NCBI GenBank assembly: GCA_032358255.1
Contig: JAULBX010000002.1
Location: forward strand, 744,001-808,000
From: Heterotrichella gracilis
Taxonomy: Eukaryota; Sar; Xanthophyceae; Tribonematales; Xanthonemataceae
Direction of reading: 5' to 3'
Length of the DNA: 64,000 nt
Of this stretch, positions 12,773-21,405 are shown in pieces; within the stretch, counting starts at the first letter, position 1; each line of letters begins with the position of its first letter. The notes beneath the pieces are model-generated. The model was not told where the DNA came from and did no database searches. It saw nothing but the letters and a program-made list of their open reading frames with translations. Position numbers and translations under genes: made by a program.

Positions 12773-13762
12773 CTACACTATCTTGAAAAACGAATTTATT
12801 GCATTAACAGCATTTGAAAACCTTGCATAGTTCTCTCCGGAGATCACAATATAATTGAGTTTTCGGGCATTTAACTCTTCTTTAATACGATCAAAATGCC
12901 ATTGCCTTAAATGAGGAAATTCCCGCGTTCCATCGTCTTCCCACGGAATATCAATATCCATTAATAAATACAGATCGTGTTTTAACTCATAACTTTTGTC
13001 AATAACATCCTGCGGACATGTTTTAAAATAGATCTCGCTCCAAATTTGAGTGACTATAAGATCCGTATCACAAAACAATAATTTATTTGCATTTAATGCG
13101 GCTTCATCTTCTAATTTAATTTGTCCTTCGGCAATGTGTTGAATATCTTCTAAAATTAATTTGCCATCTTTTTGTACAAAATATTCCCTGCCAAACTCCT
13201 CTACCCAAACAGTATTAAATTCTTCCGCCAATTTTCTAGCCATGGTCGTTTTACCTGTAGATTCAGGGCCGGTGAGGACAATGCGCTTTATAAAATATGG
13301 TTTTACATTTTCAGGAATAAAATCCCAATATTTAAAAGGTTGTTCGCGTATTACAGTTCCGGAAACAGGAATAACATTTCTTGATCTATCAATCATTACA
13401 TGTTCAATTCCTAAACGCTCCGCTACTTCATCACCATAATCTTCTGAAGAGAAAAAAACTTCTGTTCCGGCACTTATTTCTCTTTTTAGAAGTGGTGTCC
13501 AGATATTCCAAAACTCAGGATCTTCGTGTGGGTAAGAAGGCACTTCGTCTGTAACATGAATAACGCGGGCACGAGGAAGTAACTCTTTCATCCATTGATA
13601 GCGAAGTATTCCGGGAATTGGTTCTTTTTTTATTGTACAAACTAAAACCGTTAATTCTTCTACCATTTCCATTGCAGATTGAATCAAGTGTAAATGCCCT
13701 CTATGCGGAGGTAAGAATTTTCCTAATACAAACCCCTTTTTATATTTTTTTGTTTGTTCCAA
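12773..13762 (-). CDS. nadR: bifunctional NMN adenylyltransferase / nicotinamide riboside kinase
   Basis: 329 residues. An N-terminal nucleotidyltransferase domain (GKFLPPHRGHLHLI, about residues 14-27; the usual second motif is less clear) makes NAD+ from NMN. A C-terminal kinase domain with P-loop GPESTGKTTMA (about 170-180) phosphorylates nicotinamide riboside. There is no N-terminal helix-turn-helix, so it is an enzyme only, as is usual in Bacteroidota. It overlaps the pnuC gene by 40 bases, so uptake and phosphorylation of nicotinamide riboside are coupled. Last gene of the superoperon. Confidence 0.92.
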   Translation of the reverse strand: MEQTKKYKKGFVLGKFLPPHRGHLHLIQSAMEMVEELTVLVCTIKKEPIPGILRYQWMKELLPRARVIHVTDEVPSYPHEDPEFWNIWTPLLKREISAGTEVFFSSEDYGDEVAERLGIEHVMIDRSRNVIPVSGTVIREQPFKYWDFIPENVKPYFIKRIVLTGPESTGKTTMARKLAEEFNTVWVEEFGREYFVQKDGKLILEDIQHIAEGQIKLEDEAALNANKLLFCDTDLIVTQIWSEIYFKTCPQDVIDKSYELKHDLYLLMDIDIPWEDDGTREFPHLRQWHFDRIKEELNARKLNYIVISGENYARFSNAVNAINSFFKIV

Positions 13763-14295
13763 TCAATTAAGCCTTTACTTGCTAAAATTAAAAATACAAC
13801 ATAAATTCCACTTGATAAGTATAGCTCTTTGTACCAGAATAATAGTATATAAATGATATCAGCTAAGATCCACAAAAACCAGTTTTCTATTTTCTTTTTA
13901 GCCATCAGCCAATTCGCTATTAAGCTTGTTGTGGCTACAAATGCATCTACATATGGTGTTGAGGCGTTTGTATATTTGACCAAAAGATATGACCATAAAA
14001 AAGCCATGATCAAAATTACGCTGCCATATAAAATTCTTTGTGTGTTATTTAAATAACTTACCCCTAATTCCTCCAGTTCTCTTTTTTTATTCTTCCAGTT
14101 ATACCAACCATAAATACCTTGTGCAATAAAAAACAACTGCAAAACCATGTCTGCATATAATCTTTCGCGATAAAATAACATCAAATAAAAGCTCACTCCA
14201 ATTATACCAGCCGGCCAATTAAGAATGTGTTTTTTTACTGCCAGCCACGTACAAAGCAAACTAAATACAACTGCAACTATTTCAATTAATGTCAC
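13723..14295 (-). CDS. pnuC: nicotinamide riboside transporter PnuC
   Basis: 190 residues with about seven hydrophobic segments and the PnuC-type motifs WPAGIIGVSFYLMLFY near the N-terminus, QGIYGWYNW and the C-terminal NWFLWILADIIYILLFWYK. It is a facilitator in the inner membrane that works with NadR kinase trapping. Its start shares one base with the stop of the TonB receptor gene and its end overlaps nadR. Confidence 0.93.
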   Translation of the reverse strand: MTLIEIVAVVFSLLCTWLAVKKHILNWPAGIIGVSFYLMLFYRERLYADMVLQLFFIAQGIYGWYNWKNKKRELEELGVSYLNNTQRILYGSVILIMAFLWSYLLVKYTNASTPYVDAFVATTSLIANWLMAKKKIENWFLWILADIIYILLFWYKELYLSSGIYVVFLILASKGLIDWNKQKNIKRGLY

Positions 14296-16364
14296 TAAAA
14301 TTTTAATTTAAGTGTTACAAAATAATTACGGGTGGCCATTGCAAAATAATACGGCTGTGCGCTCTGAACATAACCGGAGGTATAATATTTTTGATCGGTA
14401 ATATTATTTACCACAAAATTAATACTATGCTGTTTTAAAAATATAAAATTAAGCGACGCGTTAAAGATGAAAGAAGAAGGCACAACGTACTTTGCATTAT
14501 TAGTATTATCTAAAAAAGCTTCACTTAAATAACGTGCATTAACTTCTGCATTTATGAATTTTGTAAAATTATAAGCCATTGATTGATTAAAAATAATTTG
14601 CGGCGTTAATAATGGCTGAACATTTTTATAGGTTAACGAATCGTAATCTGTTGTATAACTTTTAATTTGATTAGAACTTAAGTTTGCCTGTGTACTAAAA
14701 GTAAATCTATAAATAGGCGCTGTAACAAAATTTAATTCTACTCCTCTTCTATAACTCGATTCAACATTTTTACGCAAAGGCAAACCAATATAACTTAACT
14801 GACCAATAGCCGCAATCTCATTTTTAAAATCCATATTATAAACATTAAGATCTAGTTTTGCTTTTTTGAATAAAAATTTAATGCCGGCTTCAATATCAAT
14901 AACCGTTTCCGGTCTTACACGATCTAAAGCTCCAACCTCTAAATAATTTAATGAATCTAAATTATCGTATCCCGCGAACATATCATTGCGCGTTGGTTCC
15001 CTGCTTGTTTTACCGATAGAAACATATGCAACGTGTTTATTACTTGCAGAGTAAGAAATACCGCCTTTGGGATTAATGAACTGCCAGTTTACAGTTTTAA
15101 TATTTAACGGTACATTTTTATCAGCAGTATAACTAAATTGCGCTATACGATATTGTATGTCTGCAAATAAAGTTAGTTTTTGAATATCATAAGCTACTTT
15201 GAAAAAAGACGCAAATTCATTTTTATGTCCCGAGTTCTTATACAACAAAATACTTTCGTTCGGTTGAATAGCCGAATAATGCTGACGCACATAATCGTTT
15301 GCGTGAATACCCGCATTGATCTTTAAATTATTTCTTTGATATTGATAATTGATAATTCCACCATAAAAATCAGAGCGCACTGAAAAATTATAAAGATCGG
15401 GTGAAAATAAAATAGTGTAGCCGCCTTCTAAATACGTGTAATAAACAGTTGAATTAATAAATGAATACTTTCCCAGCGGCACAATATATTGCACCATGGC
15501 CATAGTTTGTTTGAATTCATCATTCTCCTCCTTCGTTAAAAAATTAGCGCGGTAATTTGTTTTCAGAGATGAATCGGCAATTGCCAAATAGGCCATCTGA
15601 TTTTTAGAAACACCTGTGAACGTATTAAATTTTAAAATACTTTTTTTGCCAATATAACCTCCGCTAAAAAAGAACGATTGTCCGTTTGTTCCGGAATGTT
15701 CGCGAAAACCATCCGAGCCTGTATTTGAATACCGTCCGTAAAACGACCAATTATTTTTTAGCAGACCTGTATTAAATTCAGGACTTAAGCGATAGGTGTT
15801 ATAAGAACCATAGCTTGTGCTTAATTCAGTGTAAGCAGAATCATTTAATGAAGGAGATTCCATATTTACCGAACCTGCAAAAGAAGCAGTGCCATTTGTG
15901 CTGACACCAACACCTCGTTGCACTTGTATCGATTTAATACTATTTAAAAAATCCGGGTAATTAGAAAAATAAGCACCCTGATCTTCCGGTTCATTTAAAG
16001 GTGCGCCGTTTAATGTAAAATTAATTCTTGTCTGATCAATTCCCCGTAGACGCAAATACGAATAACCTGTATAATTCCCTCCATCAGAGTACCAGGTAAG
16101 CGCCGGCGTTTTTGCGAGAATAACAGGCATTTCCTGTCCTGTATAATTTTGCTCAATATCCTCTTTATTTAAAGAAGATTCGCTTACAGGTAATTTTCTT
16201 TCGGCTCTTACCGCATTAATAGAAATTTCTTCGAGTCGAATTTTTTTTAGAGAATCTTTTTTTAGTTTAAGGGAATCGTCAATCTGGATATTATTTTCAA
16301 CTGCAAAAGCAGAAAAAAGTAAACCGGTGAAAAAATAAATAATAAGGTAAATTTTTCCTTTCAT
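14295..16364 (-). CDS. TonB-dependent receptor, probably for nicotinamide riboside or a related vitamin
   Basis: 689 residues: signal peptide (about 1-22), a plug domain (about 45-180, with YSYLRLRGIDQTRINFTLNGAPLN) and a 22-strand barrel ending in an aromatic residue (FVTLKLKF). It has no carboxypeptidase-like extension. The substrate is inferred from position: it overlaps the ADP-ribosylglycohydrolase gene by four bases upstream and pnuC by one base downstream, forming a receptor-PnuC-NadR route from outside the cell to NAD+. Confidence 0.85.
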   Translation of the reverse strand: MKGKIYLIIYFFTGLLFSAFAVENNIQIDDSLKLKKDSLKKIRLEEISINAVRAERKLPVSESSLNKEDIEQNYTGQEMPVILAKTPALTWYSDGGNYTGYSYLRLRGIDQTRINFTLNGAPLNEPEDQGAYFSNYPDFLNSIKSIQVQRGVGVSTNGTASFAGSVNMESPSLNDSAYTELSTSYGSYNTYRLSPEFNTGLLKNNWSFYGRYSNTGSDGFREHSGTNGQSFFFSGGYIGKKSILKFNTFTGVSKNQMAYLAIADSSLKTNYRANFLTKEENDEFKQTMAMVQYIVPLGKYSFINSTVYYTYLEGGYTILFSPDLYNFSVRSDFYGGIINYQYQRNNLKINAGIHANDYVRQHYSAIQPNESILLYKNSGHKNEFASFFKVAYDIQKLTLFADIQYRIAQFSYTADKNVPLNIKTVNWQFINPKGGISYSASNKHVAYVSIGKTSREPTRNDMFAGYDNLDSLNYLEVGALDRVRPETVIDIEAGIKFLFKKAKLDLNVYNMDFKNEIAAIGQLSYIGLPLRKNVESSYRRGVELNFVTAPIYRFTFSTQANLSSNQIKSYTTDYDSLTYKNVQPLLTPQIIFNQSMAYNFTKFINAEVNARYLSEAFLDNTNNAKYVVPSSFIFNASLNFIFLKQHSINFVVNNITDQKYYTSGYVQSAQPYYFAMATRNYFVTLKLKF

Positions 16365-17293
16365 GACCGATCTTGCTTAAGAGCCAGGTTATACAAACAT
16401 TCGGCAGAAAGTTCAATTTCAAATCCTTTATATAATTTCTTCAACCATTTTTCAGGAATGCCTGACATACCATAGTATGCACCGGCTATCTGACCATAAA
16501 CGGCACCAACAGTGTCTGCATCATCACCTAAATTAACTGCTTTTAAGGCCCCTGACTCAAAATCATTTGTATGATAAAACGCCCATAATGCGGCTTCTAA
16601 TGTTTTAACAACGTAACCTGAAGCGTAAATTTGAGGTGGTTCCTTTGTTTTAAAAGACCCGTCCATTATTTCCAAAATTGTTGGATCGAGATTCTCCGCA
16701 AGAAAGTTATCTCCAAATTTTTTGTCTAATAGCCCTTCTTTATTTTTTCCTTTTATTGCTTCAGCCATAAATAAGGCCATGTATTTACAAGCGTCAATGC
16801 ATTGGGGCGCAGCGTGTGTTGTTTTTGAGCTCAAGCCTGCGTGAAAAATTAATTCAGAAGTTTTATTAAAATAAAATATTGGGATCGGCGCTAAACGCAT
16901 GATTGAGCCGTTGCCGGCAGATCCACGTGATTCATCTCCGCAATATGGTTGGCCCGTATTCTCAAACCGATATAATGCTTGCCGCGTAGCATTACCAATA
17001 TCAAAACAATCTCCGGTACTACTATTATAGCCTTCTTTCATCCATCTTACATATTTCTCAAGCTGGTCATAAGAATCGAAGTTTTCTTTTTCAATTAAAC
17101 TATCTGCCAAACAAAGCGCCATAGAAGTATCGTCTGTCCATTTACCCGCAGGTAATCCAAAAACGCCACCACCAATTAAATCAGTTAACAGCTCGAAAGT
17201 CCCGGGATGCTTAAATTCTAATGTTGTTCCTAAGGCATCACCAATAGCTAATCCTAATAATGCGCCTTTACATCTATCTAATTCTCTATTCAT
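16361..17293 (-). CDS. ADP-ribosylglycohydrolase (DraG/ARH family)
   Basis: 310 residues. Metal-binding motifs of the family are present: GALLGLAIGDALG at the start, GKWTDDTSMAL (about 51-61) and VNLGDDADTVGAVYGQIAGA (about 250-270). It removes ADP-ribose from modified protein or nucleic acid side chains. It overlaps both neighbours by 4-8 bases. With the macrodomain and NADAR proteins of the same operon it makes a third, unrelated type of ADP-ribose-removing enzyme. Confidence 0.93.
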   Translation of the reverse strand: MNRELDRCKGALLGLAIGDALGTTLEFKHPGTFELLTDLIGGGVFGLPAGKWTDDTSMALCLADSLIEKENFDSYDQLEKYVRWMKEGYNSSTGDCFDIGNATRQALYRFENTGQPYCGDESRGSAGNGSIMRLAPIPIFYFNKTSELIFHAGLSSKTTHAAPQCIDACKYMALFMAEAIKGKNKEGLLDKKFGDNFLAENLDPTILEIMDGSFKTKEPPQIYASGYVVKTLEAALWAFYHTNDFESGALKAVNLGDDADTVGAVYGQIAGAYYGMSGIPEKWLKKLYKGFEIELSAECLYNLALKQDRS

Positions 17294-17669
17294 ATGCTTT
17301 TACGCCATTAAATTTTTCTCCATAAAAAGCTTTAACAATTTTTATTTCATTAACTATTTTTGAATTGAAAACATTCAATTGCTCTGCAGGAACCCAGATC
17401 TCATTATGATTGTGTGCTCCAACATTCTGAACTTCAAAATTTTTAAAATAGTCTTCCGGGATCTCAAATTGTGTTACATAACCTGCATTTCCGTTCGCAT
17501 CATCGTTCGTATTCCATTCCTTAGCAATAGTACAGGCATAATCATAATCCAATACAGGATAGAAAATAGGTTGCCATGAAAGTCTTGGTGGAAAAGATCT
17601 GTAACCAGAATTTTTTATTAATTCCAATTCTTTCTGACCAATCGGACGATATAATATTATCTTTTTCAT
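17286..17669 (-). CDS. ADP-ribosylation/crystallin J1-like small protein
   Basis: 127 residues with the pattern seen in short proteins annotated ADP-ribosylation/crystallin J1: LYRPIGQKELELI at the start, FPPRLSWQPIFYPVL, then GYVTQFEIPEDYF and HNHNEIWVPAEQLNVFN. The reaction is not established; proteins of this type are often paired with ADP-ribosylglycohydrolases, as here (8-base overlap). It may bind or process an ADP-ribose-linked substrate. Confidence 0.75.
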   Translation of the reverse strand: MKKIILYRPIGQKELELIKNSGYRSFPPRLSWQPIFYPVLDYDYACTIAKEWNTNDDANGNAGYVTQFEIPEDYFKNFEVQNVGAHNHNEIWVPAEQLNVFNSKIVNEIKIVKAFYGEKFNGVKAYE

Positions 17670-17680
17670 TTAAATTATTT

Positions 17681-18154
17681 CTAAAAATCATAAACGGTAA
17701 CCGATGTTCCGTTTTCAGACAAGGCGCGTTTTATAACAGGCTCCATTTTATCCCAGGTACCACCAGCTAGACCGCATCCTATGCGTGGCATGTGAATAGT
17801 TGCATTTATTGTTTTTGCAAATTCATTAACCTTATTTAATCCGGTTTCAACAGCATCGTATCTTATGAGCGGATTTCTATTCTCATCTAAGTTCATCTTA
17901 TGCTGTCCAATAATGTTAACCACCCATAAATCATTTTCAACCATTACAAATTGCACTTCTCCTAAACGAAAATTCTCCTTGCTAGAAAACCAATCACGAT
18001 ATGCTTTCTCCGGTTCTTTCCACTTTTTTGAAACTGCTAATACGAACCCTTTTCCCCACCCGCCAACATCATTACAGATATGAACTATAATTTTATTTCC
18101 GTTTGCAGATGGTGATGTTGCATCTCCTTTTAAATATTTAATCTCTGAATTCAT
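17681..18154 (-). CDS. macrodomain protein (Poa1p/TARG1-like)
   Basis: 157 residues, a stand-alone macro fold: KYLKGDATSPSANGNKIIVHICND in the first strand/loop region and PRIGCGLAGGTWDKMEPVI in the phosphate-binding region. The second matches the ALC1/TARG1/Poa1p branch, which hydrolyses ADP-ribose-1''-phosphate or ADP-ribosyl esters. ADP-ribose-1''-phosphate is a downstream product of Tpt1 action in yeast tRNA splicing, and a Tpt1 homologue is encoded in the same operon, so this activity fits best. Confidence 0.88.
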   Translation of the reverse strand: MNSEIKYLKGDATSPSANGNKIIVHICNDVGGWGKGFVLAVSKKWKEPEKAYRDWFSSKENFRLGEVQFVMVENDLWVVNIIGQHKMNLDENRNPLIRYDAVETGLNKVNEFAKTINATIHMPRIGCGLAGGTWDKMEPVIKRALSENGTSVTVYDF

Positions 18155-18156
18155 TT

Positions 18157-19656
18157 TTATACATTTAAAACCGAAGTGTGCTTTTCTAATTCTTTATTTA
18201 TTCTCATTCTTATCTCGGAAAGTGATTGTTCATTCAATACTTTTCCATTTTCAAAAACAGTTCTTAATAAACCTATTTTTTCTTCCTCCCAGGTACATTG
18301 GTCTTTCATTTTTAATTCGCCATTCACTTCTGTAACCTGCATTAAACCTTTGGCAGATCTTTTTGTGCCGTCATCTGTTTTTGGGTCTTTAAATATATTT
18401 CTTCCTTCGCCATTTACTTCTCCATACGTTGCTTTCATTGCAAAACCATAAGTATCACGTGTAACATATTCATATGTATAAGAACCAATTCCCAAAACAA
18501 CATTAAATGAAGCAAAACCTTTTTCTTTTAATCCTTCTAAAATATCTTTCTGACGTTGAAGTGTAATGCTATCGCCATAAATTAAACCAATGTGCGAATC
18601 CAATAATTTAAATCCTTTATCGGTAATTGTACCGCCAAAAGTTTCCCACATACATTCTATAGCGCCTTTAAATTCAGGACTTCCCGGAGCAGCATCTTTA
18701 TCACCAATAATTATTTTTACGGGATCGCCACTGTCAGGACGAATTACTACTTTACCATTACGCGCCAAAATTTTTGATTTTAATTCCGGTAAAAATTCCG
18801 TGATCACTTTCCAAAAATCCCAAGTATCCGAAACTATTGAAACAATTCCATTGGGATAAATTTTTGTGATCAATCTATCAAACGTTGCTATCTCGTTATC
18901 TTTAGTGCCCATGCACATTACCGAGTGTTCTGTTGCAGGAACGCTTCCGCCGATCAACTCTTTATCTGAATTGGCATTATAATATATTTCATGAAAATCA
19001 ATTGCAGGTACACTATCTGTTCCGTAAAAAGATAATAAATGTCCTGCAGCACTCATACACGCATCTTCAATTCCGCTCATACCACGAAAACTAAAATCAT
19101 GTCCTTGCCAGTAAACAAAATCAATATTATTATCACTTACTGTGCTTCTTGCATATTCATTAAATCGTTTACGATATTGAAAAGCAGTTGTAGCGCTGGT
19201 TGCTGGCTTCCATAAAATAGCCGACATTAATGATTCAAGATAATTGGTTAGCCAGAAAAATTTTGGTTGTGTATTATAAACCGTAACAACCGGAATTTTT
19301 GGTGATACAATTGTTCCCTCAGGTAAACCTTTTACAATTAAAGGTAAATATCCAAGATCGTGTAATTCGCCAATATGTTCAACGGGAATACTGTCTTTTC
19401 CCAAAGCATTATCCATACGACGTTTATAGTCAGCCATTACTTTTTCTTTTGGCACATTAAAGAATCCTTCGTTCCATTGTTTTACCAAATATTCTTTTAC
19501 AAAATATTGCAAGCCAAAAAATACAAGCTTATCGTTTTCTGCCAATCTTGATTTACGAGGCGTGAAATTAGAATAAACCATTTCTGTTCCTTCGGGATAT
19601 TGTCTGCGGTGATCTGCTTTATAAAAGTCGATCAACATTAAGGGATTAATTTTCAT
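18157..19656 (-). CDS. nadV: nicotinamide phosphoribosyltransferase (NAMPT)
   Basis: 499 residues, the length and order of NAMPT rather than bacterial nicotinate PRTase: NPLMLIDFYKADHRRQYPEGTEMVYSNFTPR-type start, FRGMSGIEDACMSAAGH, GGSVPATEHSVMC and RPDSGDPVKI. It joins nicotinamide with PRPP to NMN, which NadR then adenylates. Its start overlaps the stop of the deoxyribosyltransferase-like gene. A nicotinamide ADP-ribosyl-pyrophosphate transferase activity (as in NARP1-type phage pathways) cannot be excluded by reading alone. Confidence 0.9.
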   Translation of the reverse strand: MKINPLMLIDFYKADHRRQYPEGTEMVYSNFTPRKSRLAENDKLVFFGLQYFVKEYLVKQWNEGFFNVPKEKVMADYKRRMDNALGKDSIPVEHIGELHDLGYLPLIVKGLPEGTIVSPKIPVVTVYNTQPKFFWLTNYLESLMSAILWKPATSATTAFQYRKRFNEYARSTVSDNNIDFVYWQGHDFSFRGMSGIEDACMSAAGHLLSFYGTDSVPAIDFHEIYYNANSDKELIGGSVPATEHSVMCMGTKDNEIATFDRLITKIYPNGIVSIVSDTWDFWKVITEFLPELKSKILARNGKVVIRPDSGDPVKIIIGDKDAAPGSPEFKGAIECMWETFGGTITDKGFKLLDSHIGLIYGDSITLQRQKDILEGLKEKGFASFNVVLGIGSYTYEYVTRDTYGFAMKATYGEVNGEGRNIFKDPKTDDGTKRSAKGLMQVTEVNGELKMKDQCTWEEEKIGLLRTVFENGKVLNEQSLSEIRMRINKELEKHTSVLNV

Positions 19657-20114
19657 ACTTTTTTTGTTTTTATATTTTGAATGATTTCTTCTAAATTATT
19701 TACTTGTTTTACTTTATAATTTCTACACACAACATCAATATTTCCTTTTCTCCAAAAACCATCGGGACAACACACTACTAATTTTCCTGATCTTGCAAAA
19801 AGGCCTAACTCTAACATGCTTACCGGCGATTTAGTTTCAGGTGAAAAATAAAACACGATCATGTTTGCTTTTTCTAAGCCTTCCAATTCCCAGTTTACCT
19901 GCTCATTAAATTGTTCGTTCTCTATTGATTGTTTCCAGGAAGAGTCCCAATCGTCCCTTCTTGGGTTCAAGATACAAATATCATCTGTTTTTTCAAGAGC
20001 CTTTTCAATTTTCTCCTGCCAGTTTTCGGCAACGCCCATTTCGATTGATCCTGCTAAAAAAACAGAAAATTTGTTTTGAATATTTTCTAAACTATGTGGA
20101 GGTTTTACGATCAT
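19653..20114 (-). CDS. nucleoside 2-deoxyribosyltransferase-like protein
   Basis: 153 residues with VFLAGSIEMG at the start, ILNPRRDDWDSS, an EQVNWELEGLEKA helix and SPVSMLELGLFA, matching the nucleoside 2-deoxyribosyltransferase-like (DUF4406/NDRT) fold with the catalytic Glu in MLELG. Such domains cleave or transfer N-glycosidic bonds of (deoxy)nucleotides. Here it may process nicotinamide or damaged nucleotides; the substrate is unknown. It overlaps NAMPT and follows the phosphatase gene by 5 bases. Confidence 0.8.
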   Translation of the reverse strand: MIVKPPHSLENIQNKFSVFLAGSIEMGVAENWQEKIEKALEKTDDICILNPRRDDWDSSWKQSIENEQFNEQVNWELEGLEKANMIVFYFSPETKSPVSMLELGLFARSGKLVVCCPDGFWRKGNIDVVCRNYKVKQVNNLEEIIQNIKTKKV

Positions 20115-20119
20115 AATTT

Positions 20120-20857
20120 TTAATCTTTGTTTCTCCCTTTTTCATTGGGATATAATTCTTTTACAACATCACTTTGCCAAAATTCTTTTGTATCGGCATC
20201 CAGTATTGTTAGTTTGCCATAGAACGCTGCGCCTGTATCTACATTCCATACATTAATAGCATTCATTGGTTCTTCTACGTCATAATTTAATGTAGGTGTA
20301 TGGCCAATAAAGATCTCGTTAAATAATTTTAATCTTTTTGGATAGGATTTTGAATCTTTTTGGATTCGCTTATCCATTGTCAACGCCATTTCCCAAAGCG
20401 TTCTGTCCCAACTGTAATTGGAAGTATAGATTTCTTTTTCCGGGCCATGCATAGATGAATAGCCTGCATGAATAAATAAATTATTTTTTTCATCAACATG
20501 ATAATCGCGCATTGATTCGAAAAAATCTAAATGTCTTTTCCATTTTTTTTCTTCGTATTCACCATAACTTTCAATAGTTGACTTTCCACCATGTAATAAC
20601 CAAGTTTGATCGGCATGACTTCTTTTTAACCAATCTTCGCACCAGGTATCATGATTACCGCGGATAAAAATGCATTTATTTGTTTTATCCAATTCTACTA
20701 AAAATTCAATTACTTCGCACGACTGACTCCATCCGTCTACATAATCTCCAAGAAAGATCAACTCATCATCCGAATTCACAGAAGCTTTTTCCAACACCTG
20801 TTTTAATGCAAGGTAAGCTCCGTGAATATCTCCAATTATTAATCTTCTTTTTTTCAT
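20120..20857 (-). CDS. calcineurin-like metallophosphatase (PPP/ApaH-like)
   Basis: 245 residues with the three metal motifs GDIHGAY (about 8-14), FLGDYVDGW (about 35-43) and IRGNHDTW (about 66-73), and later HAGYSS and IGHTPT. Relatives dephosphorylate phosphoproteins, Ap4A or RNA 2',3'-cyclic ends (as in the Pnkp phosphatase domain). Its place between Tpt1/oxygenase and NAD salvage genes favours a nucleic-acid-end or nucleotide substrate; this is inference. Confidence 0.85.
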   Translation of the reverse strand: MKKRRLIIGDIHGAYLALKQVLEKASVNSDDELIFLGDYVDGWSQSCEVIEFLVELDKTNKCIFIRGNHDTWCEDWLKRSHADQTWLLHGGKSTIESYGEYEEKKWKRHLDFFESMRDYHVDEKNNLFIHAGYSSMHGPEKEIYTSNYSWDRTLWEMALTMDKRIQKDSKSYPKRLKLFNEIFIGHTPTLNYDVEEPMNAINVWNVDTGAAFYGKLTILDADTKEFWQSDVVKELYPNEKGRNKD

Positions 20858-21402
20858 TTTATCAATTTATACATTACATCTGTTCTTAAAACATATTTCA
20901 CTCCTGCTTTTAATTCTTCGCCTGAATGTTTCATGCCGTGATAAAAGACAAGCGCCATTCCTTTTTTTGGTTTAACAGTATTATACTGAAATGTTGTTTC
21001 CCCTCCTTCAAAATCATCATTTAAATAGATCATCAAAGTAAAATAACTTGCTTCTTCTTCATTTCGGATATAACTTCCATCAATGTGTTTTTTAAAACGC
21101 TGCCCGGGTTCGTATTTATAAAAACGAAACATCTCATTCAGGCCTAGTACTTCACTATTAGCAAATTTTTCAACTGAAAAAGGCTTAAACCTGTTCCAGA
21201 TCTTTTCTGCTAAATCAAAATCTGTAAATGTGATGCGTGAATTATTTCTTACACCTTTCATCATCATCTCTTTTCCGTATACCTGAACTTTTGCCTCTTC
21301 ATAGCCTTTTTGTTCACTCCAAAGAATGTATTCATCACATTCTGCTTCTGTGAAAAAATCTTCTATTATAAAGAGGAATGAATCTAAGCTGATCTTTTTC
21401 AT
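20854..21402 (-). CDS. 2-oxoglutarate/Fe(II)-dependent dioxygenase, prolyl-4-hydroxylase-like
   Basis: 182 residues. The double-stranded beta-helix shows the iron ligands HID (in RFKKHIDGSY) and a distal His in FYHGMKHSGEE, with KYVLRTDVMY carrying the likely 2-oxoglutarate-binding Arg. GGETTFQY is the family hallmark between them. Substrate unknown. It is enclosed between kptA and the phosphatase with 3- and 4-base junctions, so it belongs to the repair operon and may hydroxylate a translation component or RNA base. Confidence 0.85.
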   Translation of the reverse strand: MKKISLDSFLFIIEDFFTEAECDEYILWSEQKGYEEAKVQVYGKEMMMKGVRNNSRITFTDFDLAEKIWNRFKPFSVEKFANSEVLGLNEMFRFYKYEPGQRFKKHIDGSYIRNEEEASYFTLMIYLNDDFEGGETTFQYNTVKPKKGMALVFYHGMKHSGEELKAGVKYVLRTDVMYKLIK

Positions 21403-21405
21403 TTT

